The notes under the pieces were generated by a model. It did not search any database. It worked only from the letters and a program-made list of their open reading frames with translations, and was not told the DNA's origin. Positions 14,274 to 24,068 of a DNA stretch of 64,000 bases are shown here, piece by piece. Made by a program: the position numbers and the translations under genes. Position 1 is the stretch's first letter. Every line of letters begins with the position of its first letter. The stretch comes from Henriciella sp. (lineage in GTDB: Bacteria > Pseudomonadota > Alphaproteobacteria > Caulobacterales > Hyphomonadaceae), in contig JABSPZ010000008.1 in NCBI GenBank assembly GCA_013213785.1, positions 186,001 to 250,000 on the forward strand, written 5' to 3'.

Positions 14274-16096
14274 AATCCCCCCAGCATCGAAAACACGCTC
14301 CCGCCCTGCTCCGAATTGCTGACCGCCGACCGGAAACCACCAAACATCTCTCGTCCCAATCCCATAGACGACATGTTTGGTTTGAATGGCACCGGTTTAC
14401 GGCCCTCGAATTCTCTCTCATCGACTTGAAGCTCAAGCCGGCCGGCCACTGCATCGAGTCGGATGACGTCCCCGTCTTGAACGCGCGCCAGCGGTCCGCC
14501 TCGGCTTGCTTCCGGTCCAACATGGATCGCTGCAGGAAACTTGCCGGACGCCCCCGACATACGCCCGTCCGTGACCAGCGCGACGTTATGGCCTTTGTCG
14601 TGAAGCGCACCAATCGCACCCGACAATCCGTGTAATTCAGGCATGCCGTTGGCAGCAGGACCTTGGAAGCGCACAACAATGACAACGTCGCGATCAAGCT
14701 CGCCAGCTTGGAAAGCTGACTTCACCGCTTCCTGACTTTCGAACACTCGTGCAGGCGCTTCGGTGATATGGCGTTCTGGCTTCACAGCGGAGATTTTGAT
14801 CACGCCACGCCCGAGCGGGCCGTCCAACATTTGCAAGCCGCCCGATCCCGAGAAAGGGTCTTCAATCGGTCGAATAATATCAAGGTCCGCGCTTTGCGTT
14901 GGTGCCTCGCGCCATTTTAGCTCGTCGCCGTCGAGCCAAGGCTCTTGAGAGTACGTACTGATCGGCCCAAACGCGCCTTGCGCCTCGCCTTGTAGTAAAC
15001 CCGCTTTAAGGAGCTGTCCGACAACGAAGCCCATTCCGCCCGCCGCATGGAAATGGTTCACATCCGCCGGTCCGTTCGGATAGATCCGACACAGCAATGG
15101 CACCACCGCGCTGACATCGGCGAAGTCTTCTAGTGTAACTTCGTATCCAGCTGCGGCGGCCATGGCAGGGATGTGCAGGACATGATTGGTAGATCCGCCC
15201 GTTGCCATGAGCCCCACCAGTGCGTTCACAAATGTCCGCGCATCGACCATCTCGCCGGCAGGACGGTATTCCCCCTTGATCGAATTGGAGAGCGCTTGGC
15301 GAACCGTGGCGCGCGTCAACGCTTCTCGAAGGGGCGTCCCGGGGTTTGGGAAGGCCGCACCTGGCATATGAAAGCCCATTACTTCCATAAGCATCTGGTT
15401 CGAGTTTGCCGTGCCATAGAAGGTACAGGTACCCTGGCTATGATAGCTTTCAGATTCAGCGCGCAGAAGCTCGTCGCGACCGACTTTTCCGAGCGCGAAC
15501 TCTTGGCGAATGCGTTGCTTCTCCGGGTTTGGCAATCCTGACGGCATTGGGCCAGCGGGCACCATCAAATGAGGCAACCACCCAAACCGTAGCGCGGCGA
15601 TCACAAGTCCTGGAATGATCTTGTCGCAGACGCCGAGATTAAGAACCGCATCATAAGCATCATGGCTGAGTGAAACAGCTGACGCCATTGCAATGACATC
15701 CCGAGAGAAGAGCGACAGCTCCATCCCTTCTTGGCCTTGGGTGACCCCATCACACATTGCAGGAACGCCGCCCGCGATTTGCGCGGTCGCCGTATTCTTG
15801 CGCGCTTCATCTCGAATGATCTCAGGATAGTGCTCGAACGGCGCGTGCGCAGAGAGCATGTCATTATAGCTCGTCACCACACCAATGTTTGGCCAGCCCG
15901 ATCCGAGGATTTGCGTCTTATCCATGACGGCGCACCCTGCCGAAGCGTGCGCGAGGTTGCCTTCAGTGAGCTTAGCGCGCGCAAAACCAGATGGGCGCCG
16001 CGCTCGGATCATTTCGAGATAGGCCGCGCGGCTATCTTTGCTTCTGGCTTCTATTCGCGCTGTAACCTCAGCGATTGTGTCATGGATCTTGGTCAT
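14270..16096 (-). CDS. edd: 6-phosphogluconate dehydratase
   Basis: Iron-sulfur dehydratase that turns 6-phosphogluconate into KDPG. The protein is 608 residues from the ATG at 16096. It belongs to the IlvD/Edd family: it has [17 protein letters not shown] near 85, a Cys in [31 protein letters not shown] with another cluster Cys, [15 protein letters not shown] with the third, and [12 protein letters not shown]. The C-terminal half has [12 protein letters not shown] choose 16096 over 16114 because GGGAGG lies at proper distance before it and this leaves 5 bp to the zwf stop instead of an overlap. It is in the order zwf-edd-glk-eda-pyk, with no lactonase gene between zwf and edd. Confidence 0.96.
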   Translation of the reverse strand: MTKIHDTIAEVTARIEARSKDSRAAYLEMIRARRPSGFARAKLTEGNLAHASAGCAVMDKTQILGSGWPNIGVVTSYNDMLSAHAPFEHYPEIIRDEARKNTATAQIAGGVPAMCDGVTQGQEGMELSLFSRDVIAMASAVSLSHDAYDAVLNLGVCDKIIPGLVIAALRFGWLPHLMVPAGPMPSGLPNPEKQRIRQEFALGKVGRDELLRAESESYHSQGTCTFYGTANSNQMLMEVMGFHMPGAAFPNPGTPLREALTRATVRQALSNSIKGEYRPAGEMVDARTFVNALVGLMATGGSTNHVLHIPAMAAAAGYEVTLEDFADVSAVVPLLCRIYPNGPADVNHFHAAGGMGFVVGQLLKAGLLQGEAQGAFGPISTYSQEPWLDGDELKWREAPTQSADLDIIRPIEDPFSGSGGLQMLDGPLGRGVIKISAVKPERHITEAPARVFESQEAVKSAFQAGELDRDVVIVVRFQGPAANGMPELHGLSGAIGALHDKGHNVALVTDGRMSGASGKFPAAIHVGPEASRGGPLARVQDGDVIRLDAVAGRLELQVDEREFEGRKPVPFKPNMSSMGLGREMFGGFRSAVSNSEQGGSVFSMLGGL

Positions 16097-16101
16097 AGGC
16101 T

Positions 16102-17565
16102 TTAGGCCTCCCACCAGTCTCGGTCATCGCGGCGCAGCATCAGCCGAGCCTCAACGGGACCATCTTCAAGACCAGCCTGATAAGTTTCCATTGGAACGTC
16201 CGCCTCATCCCAGGCTTCAAGCAAGCCGTCGACCCATTTCCAGGCAGCTTCTACTTCTTCGCGGCGCATGAACAGCGAAAGGTTTCCGCGCACCACATCC
16301 ATCAGAAGTCGCTCATAGGCGTCTGGGTATCTGACGAGAAAATTGTCGGCGTAAGACAGGTTCAGCGGCAGCGATTTGATCCGCAAACCACCTGGGCCTG
16401 GTTCTTTGATTTGCAAATAAAGCCGAACGCCCTCGTCCGGCTGAACATTGATCACAAGGCGATTGGATTGGCTCTCTACGCGTCCAAACATGGAGTGCGG
16501 CGTTTCACGGAACTGAACAACAATTTCAGAATGCCGATCCTTCATGCGCTTTCCGGTGCGCAGATAGAACGGCACTCGTGCCCAGCGCCAATTGTCGATC
16601 GCAGCTTTGATTGCGACGAACGTTTCTGTGCCGCTCTTTTCGCCGAGTTCTTCAAGATATCCCGGCACAGCTTCGCCTTGTACCGCGCCTTTGGCGTATT
16701 GGGCTCGGACAGTATTCCGTCCGGCCTTTTCAGCCGTAATCGGGCGCAGTGCCTCCAGGACTTTGATCTTCTCAATCCGGATCGCATCGCCATCGATCGA
16801 GTTTGGTGGCTCCATAGCGATCAGACACAGCAGCTGAAGCAAGTGGTTCTGCACCATGTCCCGGAGCGCACCGGATCCATCATAGTAGCCCACACGGTCG
16901 CCAACACCGTAATGCTCAGCAACCGTGATTTGAATATGATCAATCGCGGTTCGGTTCCAAAGCGGCTCAAACAATGAGTTCGCGAACCGCAACACCATCA
17001 GGTTCTGAACGGTCTCTTTGCCGAGATAGTGGTCGATCCGATAAATACATTCTTCAGCGAAGACCGCGCCGACCCCTTCATTGATCGCCCGCGCTGATGC
17101 CAGATCCGTTCCGACGGGCTTCTCTAACACGACGCGAGACGCCCCTGCATTGAGGCCCGCATTTCCGAGCGCTTCACAAATCGGAACGTAAATTTTTGGA
17201 GTGACCGCCAAATAGAAAACGAGGGGGCGGTCTTCCTGGATCGTCAGTAGTTTTTTGAGCTCTTCCCAGTCAGCATCCGGCTTGGTTGCATCCATCGCGA
17301 CATAGTGGAGGTGCTTTTCGAATTTCTTCCACTCAGACTTGCTGAGATTATCTGGCGTCGCTTCCTCACAAGCCTCAAAGGCAAATGCGCGAAACGCTTT
17401 GTCGTCCATCTCTGAGCGAGAGATACCGATGATTCGCGAATCCTCCGGGATCTGCCCATCTGCCCAGCGATGATATAAGGCCGGCAACAGCTTCCGACGC
17501 GCCAAATCGCCGGTGCCACCAAAGATTACGATGTCGAACGAGCCGACGGGAATGAACTCCGCCAT
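16102..17565 (-). CDS. zwf: Glucose-6-phosphate 1-dehydrogenase
   Basis: Oxidises glucose 6-phosphate to 6-phosphogluconolactone with NAD(P)+. The 487-residue protein has the N-terminal dinucleotide-binding FGGTGDLARRKLLPAL near residue 15. It also has the EKPVGTDLASA segment and the active-site signature YRIDHYLGKETVQN (His near 180), followed by the beta+alpha domain with RTGKRM. It is first in the Entner-Doudoroff operon. A promoter (TTGACA, 17-bp spacer, CATACG) ends about 35 bp upstream and a possible operator overlaps the expected transcript start. Typical length, no oddities. Confidence 0.97.
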   Translation of the reverse strand: MAEFIPVGSFDIVIFGGTGDLARRKLLPALYHRWADGQIPEDSRIIGISRSEMDDKAFRAFAFEACEEATPDNLSKSEWKKFEKHLHYVAMDATKPDADWEELKKLLTIQEDRPLVFYLAVTPKIYVPICEALGNAGLNAGASRVVLEKPVGTDLASARAINEGVGAVFAEECIYRIDHYLGKETVQNLMVLRFANSLFEPLWNRTAIDHIQITVAEHYGVGDRVGYYDGSGALRDMVQNHLLQLLCLIAMEPPNSIDGDAIRIEKIKVLEALRPITAEKAGRNTVRAQYAKGAVQGEAVPGYLEELGEKSGTETFVAIKAAIDNWRWARVPFYLRTGKRMKDRHSEIVVQFRETPHSMFGRVESQSNRLVINVQPDEGVRLYLQIKEPGPGGLRIKSLPLNLSYADNFLVRYPDAYERLLMDVVRGNLSLFMRREEVEAAWKWVDGLLEAWDEADVPMETYQAGLEDGPVEARLMLRRDDRDWWEA

Positions 17566-17580
17566 ACCGCTCCCTTTTAA

Positions 17581-17595
17581 TGTAGTTTTTCCACG
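17581..17595 (-). promoter_or_regulatory. Possible HexR-like operator in front of zwf
   Basis: The plus-strand sequence TGTAGTTTTTCCACG lies just upstream of zwf and covers the expected transcription start. Its left half equals the TGTAGT/TGTAAT half site of HexR, the RpiR-type repressor that controls Entner-Doudoroff genes in several proteobacteria. The right half is a poor match to the expected TTACA. No hexR gene is in this window. This is only a suggestion. Confidence 0.25.
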
Positions 17596-17598
17596 GAC

Positions 17599-17627
17599 CG
17601 TATGCGCTTGCGTGACAGCGGTGTCAA
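17599..17627 (-). promoter_or_regulatory. Promoter of the zwf-edd-glk-eda-pyk operon
   Basis: Read on the minus strand, a consensus -35 box TTGACA (17622-17627) is followed by a 17-base spacer and the -10-like CATACG (17599-17604). This predicts a transcript starting near 17592, about 27 bases before the zwf ATG. The -35 box overlaps a small dyad, TGACACCGCTGTCA, which could bind a regulator. Confidence 0.55.
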
Positions 17628-17666
17628 TGTTTTAGCAACGTCGCGGCAGCTCAAAATATGTACGCC

Positions 17667-17699
17667 AAAATCGAAAAGACCCGGCCGCATAGGGCCGGG
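17667..17699 (-). terminator. Rho-independent terminator after ilvC
   Basis: A 7-bp GC stem (CCCGGCC / GGCCGGG, loop GCATAG on the plus strand) lies at 17680-17699. On the minus strand it is followed by TCTTTTCGATTTT. It stands about 30 bp after the ilvC stop and should end the ilv transcript just before the zwf promoter region. Confidence 0.75.
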
Positions 17700-17728
17700 C
17701 CTAATGAGTATCCAAAACCTACAGGTCT

Positions 17729-19823
<2,095 letters not shown>

Positions 19824-19827
<4 letters not shown>

Positions 19828-20369
19828 CCCTTCTCGGCCCCTCTCTTGATGGAGAGAACACCCGTCCGGCTAACTTCCACCAGTCCAAGGGGGTCCATAA
19901 GCGCACAGAATTGATCGATCTTGTCGCTTGCACCTGTAAGTTCGAAAATGAAGCTCTTATTGGTTGTGTCGATCACGCGGGCGCGAAAGATCTCGGCGAT
20001 ACGCAAGGCTTCGACCCGTTTTTCACCTTCGCCAGCGACTTTGATCAAAGCGAGCTCTCGCTCAATGCCGCGCTTCGAGCGCGTGATATCTGTAACGCTT
20101 GCAACCGGAACGAGGCGTAGCAATTGCGCCTCAATCTGCTCGAGTGTGTGCGCCGTCCCCGCCGTAACGATCGTAATACGCGAACGATGACGATCGCGAT
20201 CAACTTCAGCCACGGTCAGGCTTTCAATATTGTATCCTCGCGCCGAAAAGAGCCCGACGACGCGCCCCAGCACGCCAGGTTCATTGTCTACGATCACGGC
20301 GAGCGTGCGTCGCTCTTCGTCCTCTTCGACGTGGCTCATATCGTATGCACTGGCTGGATTATCACTCAC
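19824..20369 (-). CDS. ilvH: Acetolactate synthase small (regulatory) subunit
   Basis: Regulatory subunit that binds valine and activates the large subunit. The 181-residue protein starts at a GTG with AAGGAG eight bases upstream. The upstream gene's TGA overlaps this GTG. The N-terminal ACT domain is clear (TLAVIVDNEPGVLGRVVGLF, then SARGYNIESLTVAEVD), followed by ITIVTAG and the C-terminal domain with FELTG and RTGVLSIKRG. Residues 1-20 form an acidic lead of the kind often seen in alphaproteobacteria. It is separated from ilvB by an unrelated membrane protein gene, which is unusual, since ilvB and ilvH are normally adjacent. Confidence 0.95.
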
Positions 20370-21031
20370 TGTAGTGTCTCCTTGCGCTCGCCGAGATTTA
20401 TCCCGGGGCGCCGTGATTTAAGAGTAGAGAGAAGCGCATTGGAGCGCTCGATCGCATCCCCTCGTTGATCCAATCTTTGGTCATCATAGCGATCAACAAC
20501 CGTATCGCGGCGACGAGGGTCGAGGTGTGCTTGCAGTTCAGATACGAGCAAACGCCGGCAATCCTCAATGAACTCGGCGCTGTTGTCAGCGGTGGGCCCG
20601 CCCTGGCGCGTCAGGGCCTCCACCTCATAATACGCAAACATGAGCGCATCCAAAATTGGCGGACGAGAGCCGCGATAGGCCCCCTCTTTTTCCACACCCT
20701 TGCTCTGCGGATCGATGTTCGGGAAGAACAACCTGCCTCGCTCCACCAATGAAGAAAGGGCCAAGAGCATATTCACGCGCTGCTGGAAGAAGCTTTGGTC
20801 GTTTGCTTGATGCTGCCGCGTGCGCGCAAACATGGCGGCTCGATTGAGCGTATCGATACACGCATTCCCCCAAGCCAGGCTTTGAGAATCAATGCTGTGG
20901 CGCAAGTTTTCCATCTGCAGCGACTGCTGCTTGCGCGTCTCATTACGGCTGACCAAAGCGCCGAAAACAGCGATGATCGCAGACAGTATCGCAACCACAA
21001 TTTCGATGTGATTGTTGAGCCATGCCAACAT
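20366..21031 (-). CDS. Membrane-anchored protein of unknown function inside the ilv operon
   Basis: A 221-residue protein between ilvB and ilvH. I start it at 21031, where GGAAGGA stands nine bases before the ATG; the longer frame from 21115 lacks this. The N-terminus (MLAWLNNHIEIVVAILSAI followed by IAVFGALVSR) is one transmembrane helix. A helical, charged cytoplasmic region with NETRKQQSLQMENLRHSID comes next and probably forms a coiled coil. The rest is helical with many Arg and Asp. Its TGA overlaps the ilvH start, so translation is coupled. I recognise no domain. Codon use looks like the neighbours. It may be unrelated to amino-acid synthesis and simply share the transcript. Confidence 0.7.
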   Translation of the reverse strand: MLAWLNNHIEIVVAILSAIIAVFGALVSRNETRKQQSLQMENLRHSIDSQSLAWGNACIDTLNRAAMFARTRQHQANDQSFFQQRVNMLLALSSLVERGRLFFPNIDPQSKGVEKEGAYRGSRPPILDALMFAYYEVEALTRQGGPTADNSAEFIEDCRRLLVSELQAHLDPRRRDTVVDRYDDQRLDQRGDAIERSNALLSTLKSRRPGINLGERKETLQ

Positions 21032-21114
21032 GTTCTCAATCCTTCCAGCTTGTAGTGTGCGCGAAGGAAAGCTTCTGCCAGAGGCATAGGCTGGGGAAAA
21101 GAGGCCAGATGTCA

Positions 21115-22887
21115 TCAGACAAGCTTTCGTCCGGCCTCATCGATTTCGTCGCCGGTGATCTCCGACAGGATCATATCATTGTGCGCTGCGCCTGATGGGA
21201 TCATGGGCAAGCAATTTTCTGCTTTGGTGACGCGGCAGTCAAAGATCACAGGACCATCATAATCGATCATCTCCTGTATCTTTCCGTCCAGCTCTTTTGG
21301 ATCATCGCAAACCAGACCAAGCGCCCCATAAGCTTCTGCGAGCTTTACAAAATCTGGCAGGCTTTCTGAGTAAGAGTGGGAATATCGCTCGCCGTGCAGA
21401 AGCTCTTGCCACTGGCGAACCATCCCCATCCACTCATTGTTCAGAATGAACACTTTGATCGGTAATTTGTGCTGAACAGCGGTCGAAACTTCCTGGAGAA
21501 CCATCTGGACGGAGGCTTCGCCAGCAATGTCGATAACCAATGCATCTTTATGCGCGGCTTGAATACCAACTGCCGCTGGCAATCCATAGCCCATCGTGCC
21601 AAGGCCACCACTGGTCATCCAGCGATTTGGCTCTTCAAAATGATAGTGTTGCGCGGCCCACATTTGGTGCTGCCCGACTTCGGTCGAAATATAGGTTTCG
21701 CGATCTTTGGTCAGCTCATAGAGGCGCTCAATCGCGTATTGAGGTTTGATCTCATTTTCGCTCTCCGCATAGGCAAAACAGTTGCGAGCGCGCCAGCCAC
21801 TGATTTGCGCCTTCCAGTCTGAGATATCCTTCGGCTTGGCTTTCCCCCAAGCTTTGATCATCGCGTCCAAGGCGTTCCCAGAATCCGCGATAACCGGCAC
21901 ATCTGCTCGGATCACTTTGTTGATAGAGCTCGGATCAATATCGATGTGGATCTTCTTTGAGCCCGGCGAAAAGGCATCAATTCGTCCGGTCACTCGGTCA
22001 TCGAAGCGCGCGCCGACACAAATCATCAGATCACAATCGTGCATCGCATTGTTGGCCTCATACGACCCGTGCATACCGAGCATGCCCAGCCAATCCTCAT
22101 GGCTCGCCGGAAACGCCCCAAGTCCCATCAGCGTAGATGTAACTGGAAAGCCGGTAAGCTTTTGGAGTTTGCGCAAAGACTCGCTTGCTTCGGGTCCGGA
22201 ATTGATAACACCGCCACCCGTGTAAAAGACGGGGCGCTTCGCGTGCTTCATCAGCTCGACAGCCCGTTTGATTGCTTGCGGGTCGGGATCTGTTTGCGGT
22301 TTATAGGTGGCTTTGTGAATGCCGTCTTTGCCGACATAGGTGCCTGTCGCGAACTGAATGTCCTTCGGAATATCAATAACAACAGGACCAGGACGACCAG
22401 TTGTGGCAATCAGAAACGCCTCATGGATCGTCCGCGCCAACTCATCAACATCCGTCACAAGGTAGTTGTGCTTGGCGCAGCAGCGCGTGATCCCGACCGT
22501 GTCGCACTCTTGGAACGCATCTGTTCCAATCAAGTGCGTTGGCACCTGCCCGGTCAAGACAACCATCGGGATCGAGTCCATCATCGCATCGGTGATCGGG
22601 GTGACCATATTCGTCGCCCCCGGGCCGGACGTAACCAAAGCAACACCGGCATTTCCTGTAGACCGCGCATACCCTTCAGCCGCATGACCCGCGCCTTGTT
22701 CGTGACGAACAAGGACGTGCCGAATTGAGGGTTCGGTGAACAGCGCATCATAGATTGGAAGGACCGCACCGCCCGGATACCCGAACATCACCTCCACCCC
22801 TTGTTCCTTTAGCGCAGTGATGACGATCTCTGCGCCAGTCATCTGGTCAGTGTCGGTCTTGGCCTTAGGCTTGGTCTGCATTTCCAT
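21115..22887 (-). CDS. ilvB: Acetolactate synthase large (catalytic) subunit
   Basis: Thiamine-diphosphate enzyme making acetolactate or acetohydroxybutyrate, the first common step to Val, Leu and Ile. The 590-residue protein shows GYPGGAVLPIYDALF, the catalytic Glu in RHEQGAGHAAEGYAR, GPGATNMVTPI, and the FAD-domain region GSYEANNAMHDCDL. The C-terminal ThDP/Mg motif reads DIAGEASVQMVLQE followed by FILNNEWMGM. In most relatives the motif begins GD; here the metal-binding Asp is Glu (about 456), while the second ligand region NN is kept. Expression is expected to be set by the attenuator 50-150 bp upstream. The start has AAGGA at about ten bases. Confidence 0.96.
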   Translation of the reverse strand: MEMQTKPKAKTDTDQMTGAEIVITALKEQGVEVMFGYPGGAVLPIYDALFTEPSIRHVLVRHEQGAGHAAEGYARSTGNAGVALVTSGPGATNMVTPITDAMMDSIPMVVLTGQVPTHLIGTDAFQECDTVGITRCCAKHNYLVTDVDELARTIHEAFLIATTGRPGPVVIDIPKDIQFATGTYVGKDGIHKATYKPQTDPDPQAIKRAVELMKHAKRPVFYTGGGVINSGPEASESLRKLQKLTGFPVTSTLMGLGAFPASHEDWLGMLGMHGSYEANNAMHDCDLMICVGARFDDRVTGRIDAFSPGSKKIHIDIDPSSINKVIRADVPVIADSGNALDAMIKAWGKAKPKDISDWKAQISGWRARNCFAYAESENEIKPQYAIERLYELTKDRETYISTEVGQHQMWAAQHYHFEEPNRWMTSGGLGTMGYGLPAAVGIQAAHKDALVIDIAGEASVQMVLQEVSTAVQHKLPIKVFILNNEWMGMVRQWQELLHGERYSHSYSESLPDFVKLAEAYGALGLVCDDPKELDGKIQEMIDYDGPVIFDCRVTKAENCLPMIPSGAAHNDMILSEITGDEIDEAGRKLV

Positions 22888-22937
22888 GATCTTGATCCTT
22901 GAGGGTTTGCAGGGGTTGGTGGGGCGAGTTTCAGGTT

Positions 22938-22965
22938 AAAAAAAAGGGTCTCTGTGAAGAGACCC
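22938..22965 (-). terminator. Attenuator terminator of the ilv operon
   Basis: On the minus strand a perfect 8-bp stem (GGGTCTCT / AGAGACCC) with a four-base loop is followed by eight T residues (22938-22945). It stands between the leader peptide (23000-23041) and the ilvB start at 22887. It is therefore placed to stop transcription before the structural genes when the leader is translated without stalling. Confidence 0.9.
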
Positions 22966-22973
22966 GGTTATAA

Positions 22974-23012
22974 GCACCTGCTGCCGACGAAGTAGAACGT
23001 CAGCGCAGGTGC
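22974..23012 (-). promoter_or_regulatory. Leader RNA hairpin (1:2 pairing) of the ilv attenuator
   Basis: The end of the leader-peptide coding region (GCACCTG, 23006-23012) is complementary to CAGGTGC (22974-22980), just upstream of the terminator stem. Such a hairpin would be disrupted by a ribosome stalled on the Val/Leu/Ile codons or covering the leader stop, which is the usual sensing element in amino-acid attenuators. I could not assign the competing antiterminator pairing by eye. Confidence 0.6.
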
Positions 23013-23041
23013 CTAATAACGAGTACGACTGTTGGACGCAT
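23000..23041 (-). CDS. Leader peptide of the ilvB operon (MRPTVVLVIRHLR)
   Basis: A 13-codon frame begins at an ATG with GGGAGG about nine bases upstream and ends with TGA. It encodes Met-Arg-Pro-Thr-Val-Val-Leu-Val-Ile-Arg-His-Leu-Arg: six of thirteen residues are Val, Leu or Ile, with five in a row. This is what a control peptide for branched-chain amino-acid attenuation should look like, comparable with IlvL and IvbL of enteric bacteria. It lies directly upstream of the terminator at 22938-22965 and the ilvB gene. Shortage of charged Val, Leu or Ile tRNA would stall the ribosome here and favour read-through (established mechanism, applied by inference). Confidence 0.88.
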   Translation of the reverse strand: MRPTVVLVIRHLR

Positions 23042-23067
23042 GAAGCGTTTCCTCCCAAAAGTTAATT

Positions 23068-23093
23068 GGGGCATAACTTACCGTTTATGCCCC
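23068..23093. repeat. Perfect 9-bp inverted repeat between miaA and the ilv leader
   Basis: GGGGCATAA and TTATGCCCC are separated by eight bases. The dyad includes the miaA stop codon and lies within the candidate promoter of the ilv leader. On the minus strand it is followed by AATTAACTTTT, so it may be the miaA terminator. Alternatively it may be an operator covering the ilv promoter spacer. The sequence does not decide between these. Confidence 0.6.
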
Positions 23094-23098
23094 GTCAA
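23070..23098 (-). promoter_or_regulatory. Candidate promoter of the ilv operon leader
   Basis: On the minus strand TTGACG (23093-23098), a 17-base spacer and TATGCC (23070-23075) form a plausible sigma-70 promoter with a good -35 and a weak -10. The predicted start near 23063 gives a 22-base untranslated lead before the leader peptide ATG. The promoter lies over the end of miaA. Confidence 0.45.
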
Positions 23099-24017
23099 CC
23101 TCCTTATAGAGGGCATGAATTACCCTTAATCGATCTTCGATGGCGAGGCTTGGAATTCGCGGCCAAAATGGGAATTGTCGACCAATCCATGTGAATTGCC
23201 GTTTGGCGTAGCGGCGCGTATCGCGTTTCGCGTTTTCAGCGGCCCCTTCAGCGCTCATTTCGCCTTTCAAATAAGCGATCAACCAAGGGATACCGTGGGC
23301 CTTCATAGCGGGAAGATCATCGGGCAGGCTCTGGCTCGCGAGCCCGCGCGCCTCTTCCATCGCACCTTCCATCAGCATGCCTTCGAAGCGACGATCGATT
23401 CGAGCATATAGACGCGAACGTGTTGGCGTCAGCGCCACTCCCAGCCATTCACGCTCGCCCAATATTGCGCGCCCCTTTTTACCTTGGAAGCTCGAAATGG
23501 ATTTGCCCGTCGCCAGCCAAACCTCCAATGCGCGCGACAATCGCTGTCGGTCGCCCTCACCGAGTCGCTCAGCCGTTTCTCGATCCACTTGCTCGAGTTT
23601 CTCGCGCAGTGCGGGCACGCCGCCCGCTTTAAAAATCTCTGTGACGTCACTGCGCACATCTTCTGGCACAGGCGGGATCTCAGATAGCCCCTCGATTAAG
23701 GCGAGATGGTAAAGCCCCGTCCCGCCGATAATGATTGGCACCTTTCCGCGTCTTTGCACCTTCGCAATGACGGGTTTCACATCGTCGAGCCATTTGCCCG
23801 TCGAGTAACGCTCGCTTGCTGGCACATGACCGAACAGATGATGTTCGACGCCCGCCATCTCTGAAGCCGCCGGGCGCGCAGAGATAACCCTCAAATCGCG
23901 ATAGACCTGCATAGAATCGGCGTTTATGACCTCGCCACCAACGCGCTTGGCGAGGGCGACGGAGAGCGCCGATTTGCCACTGGCGGTTGGGCCATGAATT
24001 AAGATTGCAGGCTTCAT
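23085..24017 (-). CDS. miaA: tRNA dimethylallyltransferase
   Basis: Adds a dimethylallyl group to A37 of tRNAs reading UNN codons. The 310-residue protein starts with the P-loop HGPTASGKSALSVALA. It has the INADSMQVYRDLRVISARP motif, GTGLYHLALIEGL, the arginine-rich RQRLSRALEVW, LYARIDRRFEGM, MKAHGIPWLIAYLKGE and the C-terminal RRYAKRQFTWIGRQ, all family landmarks. It is divergent from serB with 51 bp between the starts. Downstream it runs into the ilv control region, with its stop codon inside an inverted repeat. Nothing unusual in the protein. Confidence 0.96.
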   Translation of the reverse strand: MKPAILIHGPTASGKSALSVALAKRVGGEVINADSMQVYRDLRVISARPAASEMAGVEHHLFGHVPASERYSTGKWLDDVKPVIAKVQRRGKVPIIIGGTGLYHLALIEGLSEIPPVPEDVRSDVTEIFKAGGVPALREKLEQVDRETAERLGEGDRQRLSRALEVWLATGKSISSFQGKKGRAILGEREWLGVALTPTRSRLYARIDRRFEGMLMEGAMEEARGLASQSLPDDLPAMKAHGIPWLIAYLKGEMSAEGAAENAKRDTRRYAKRQFTWIGRQFPFWPRIPSLAIEDRLRVIHALYKEVDGA

Positions 24018-24068
24018 ACATTTAGTCGTAAGAAGCAGGCCGCTAAGCGTAAAGCCAGGAATGCTGCG

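Noticed and set aside
22039-22728. 229-codon plus-strand frame over ilvB
   Set aside because: Antisense shadow, Arg-rich with no domain; ilvB motifs are intact on the other strand.
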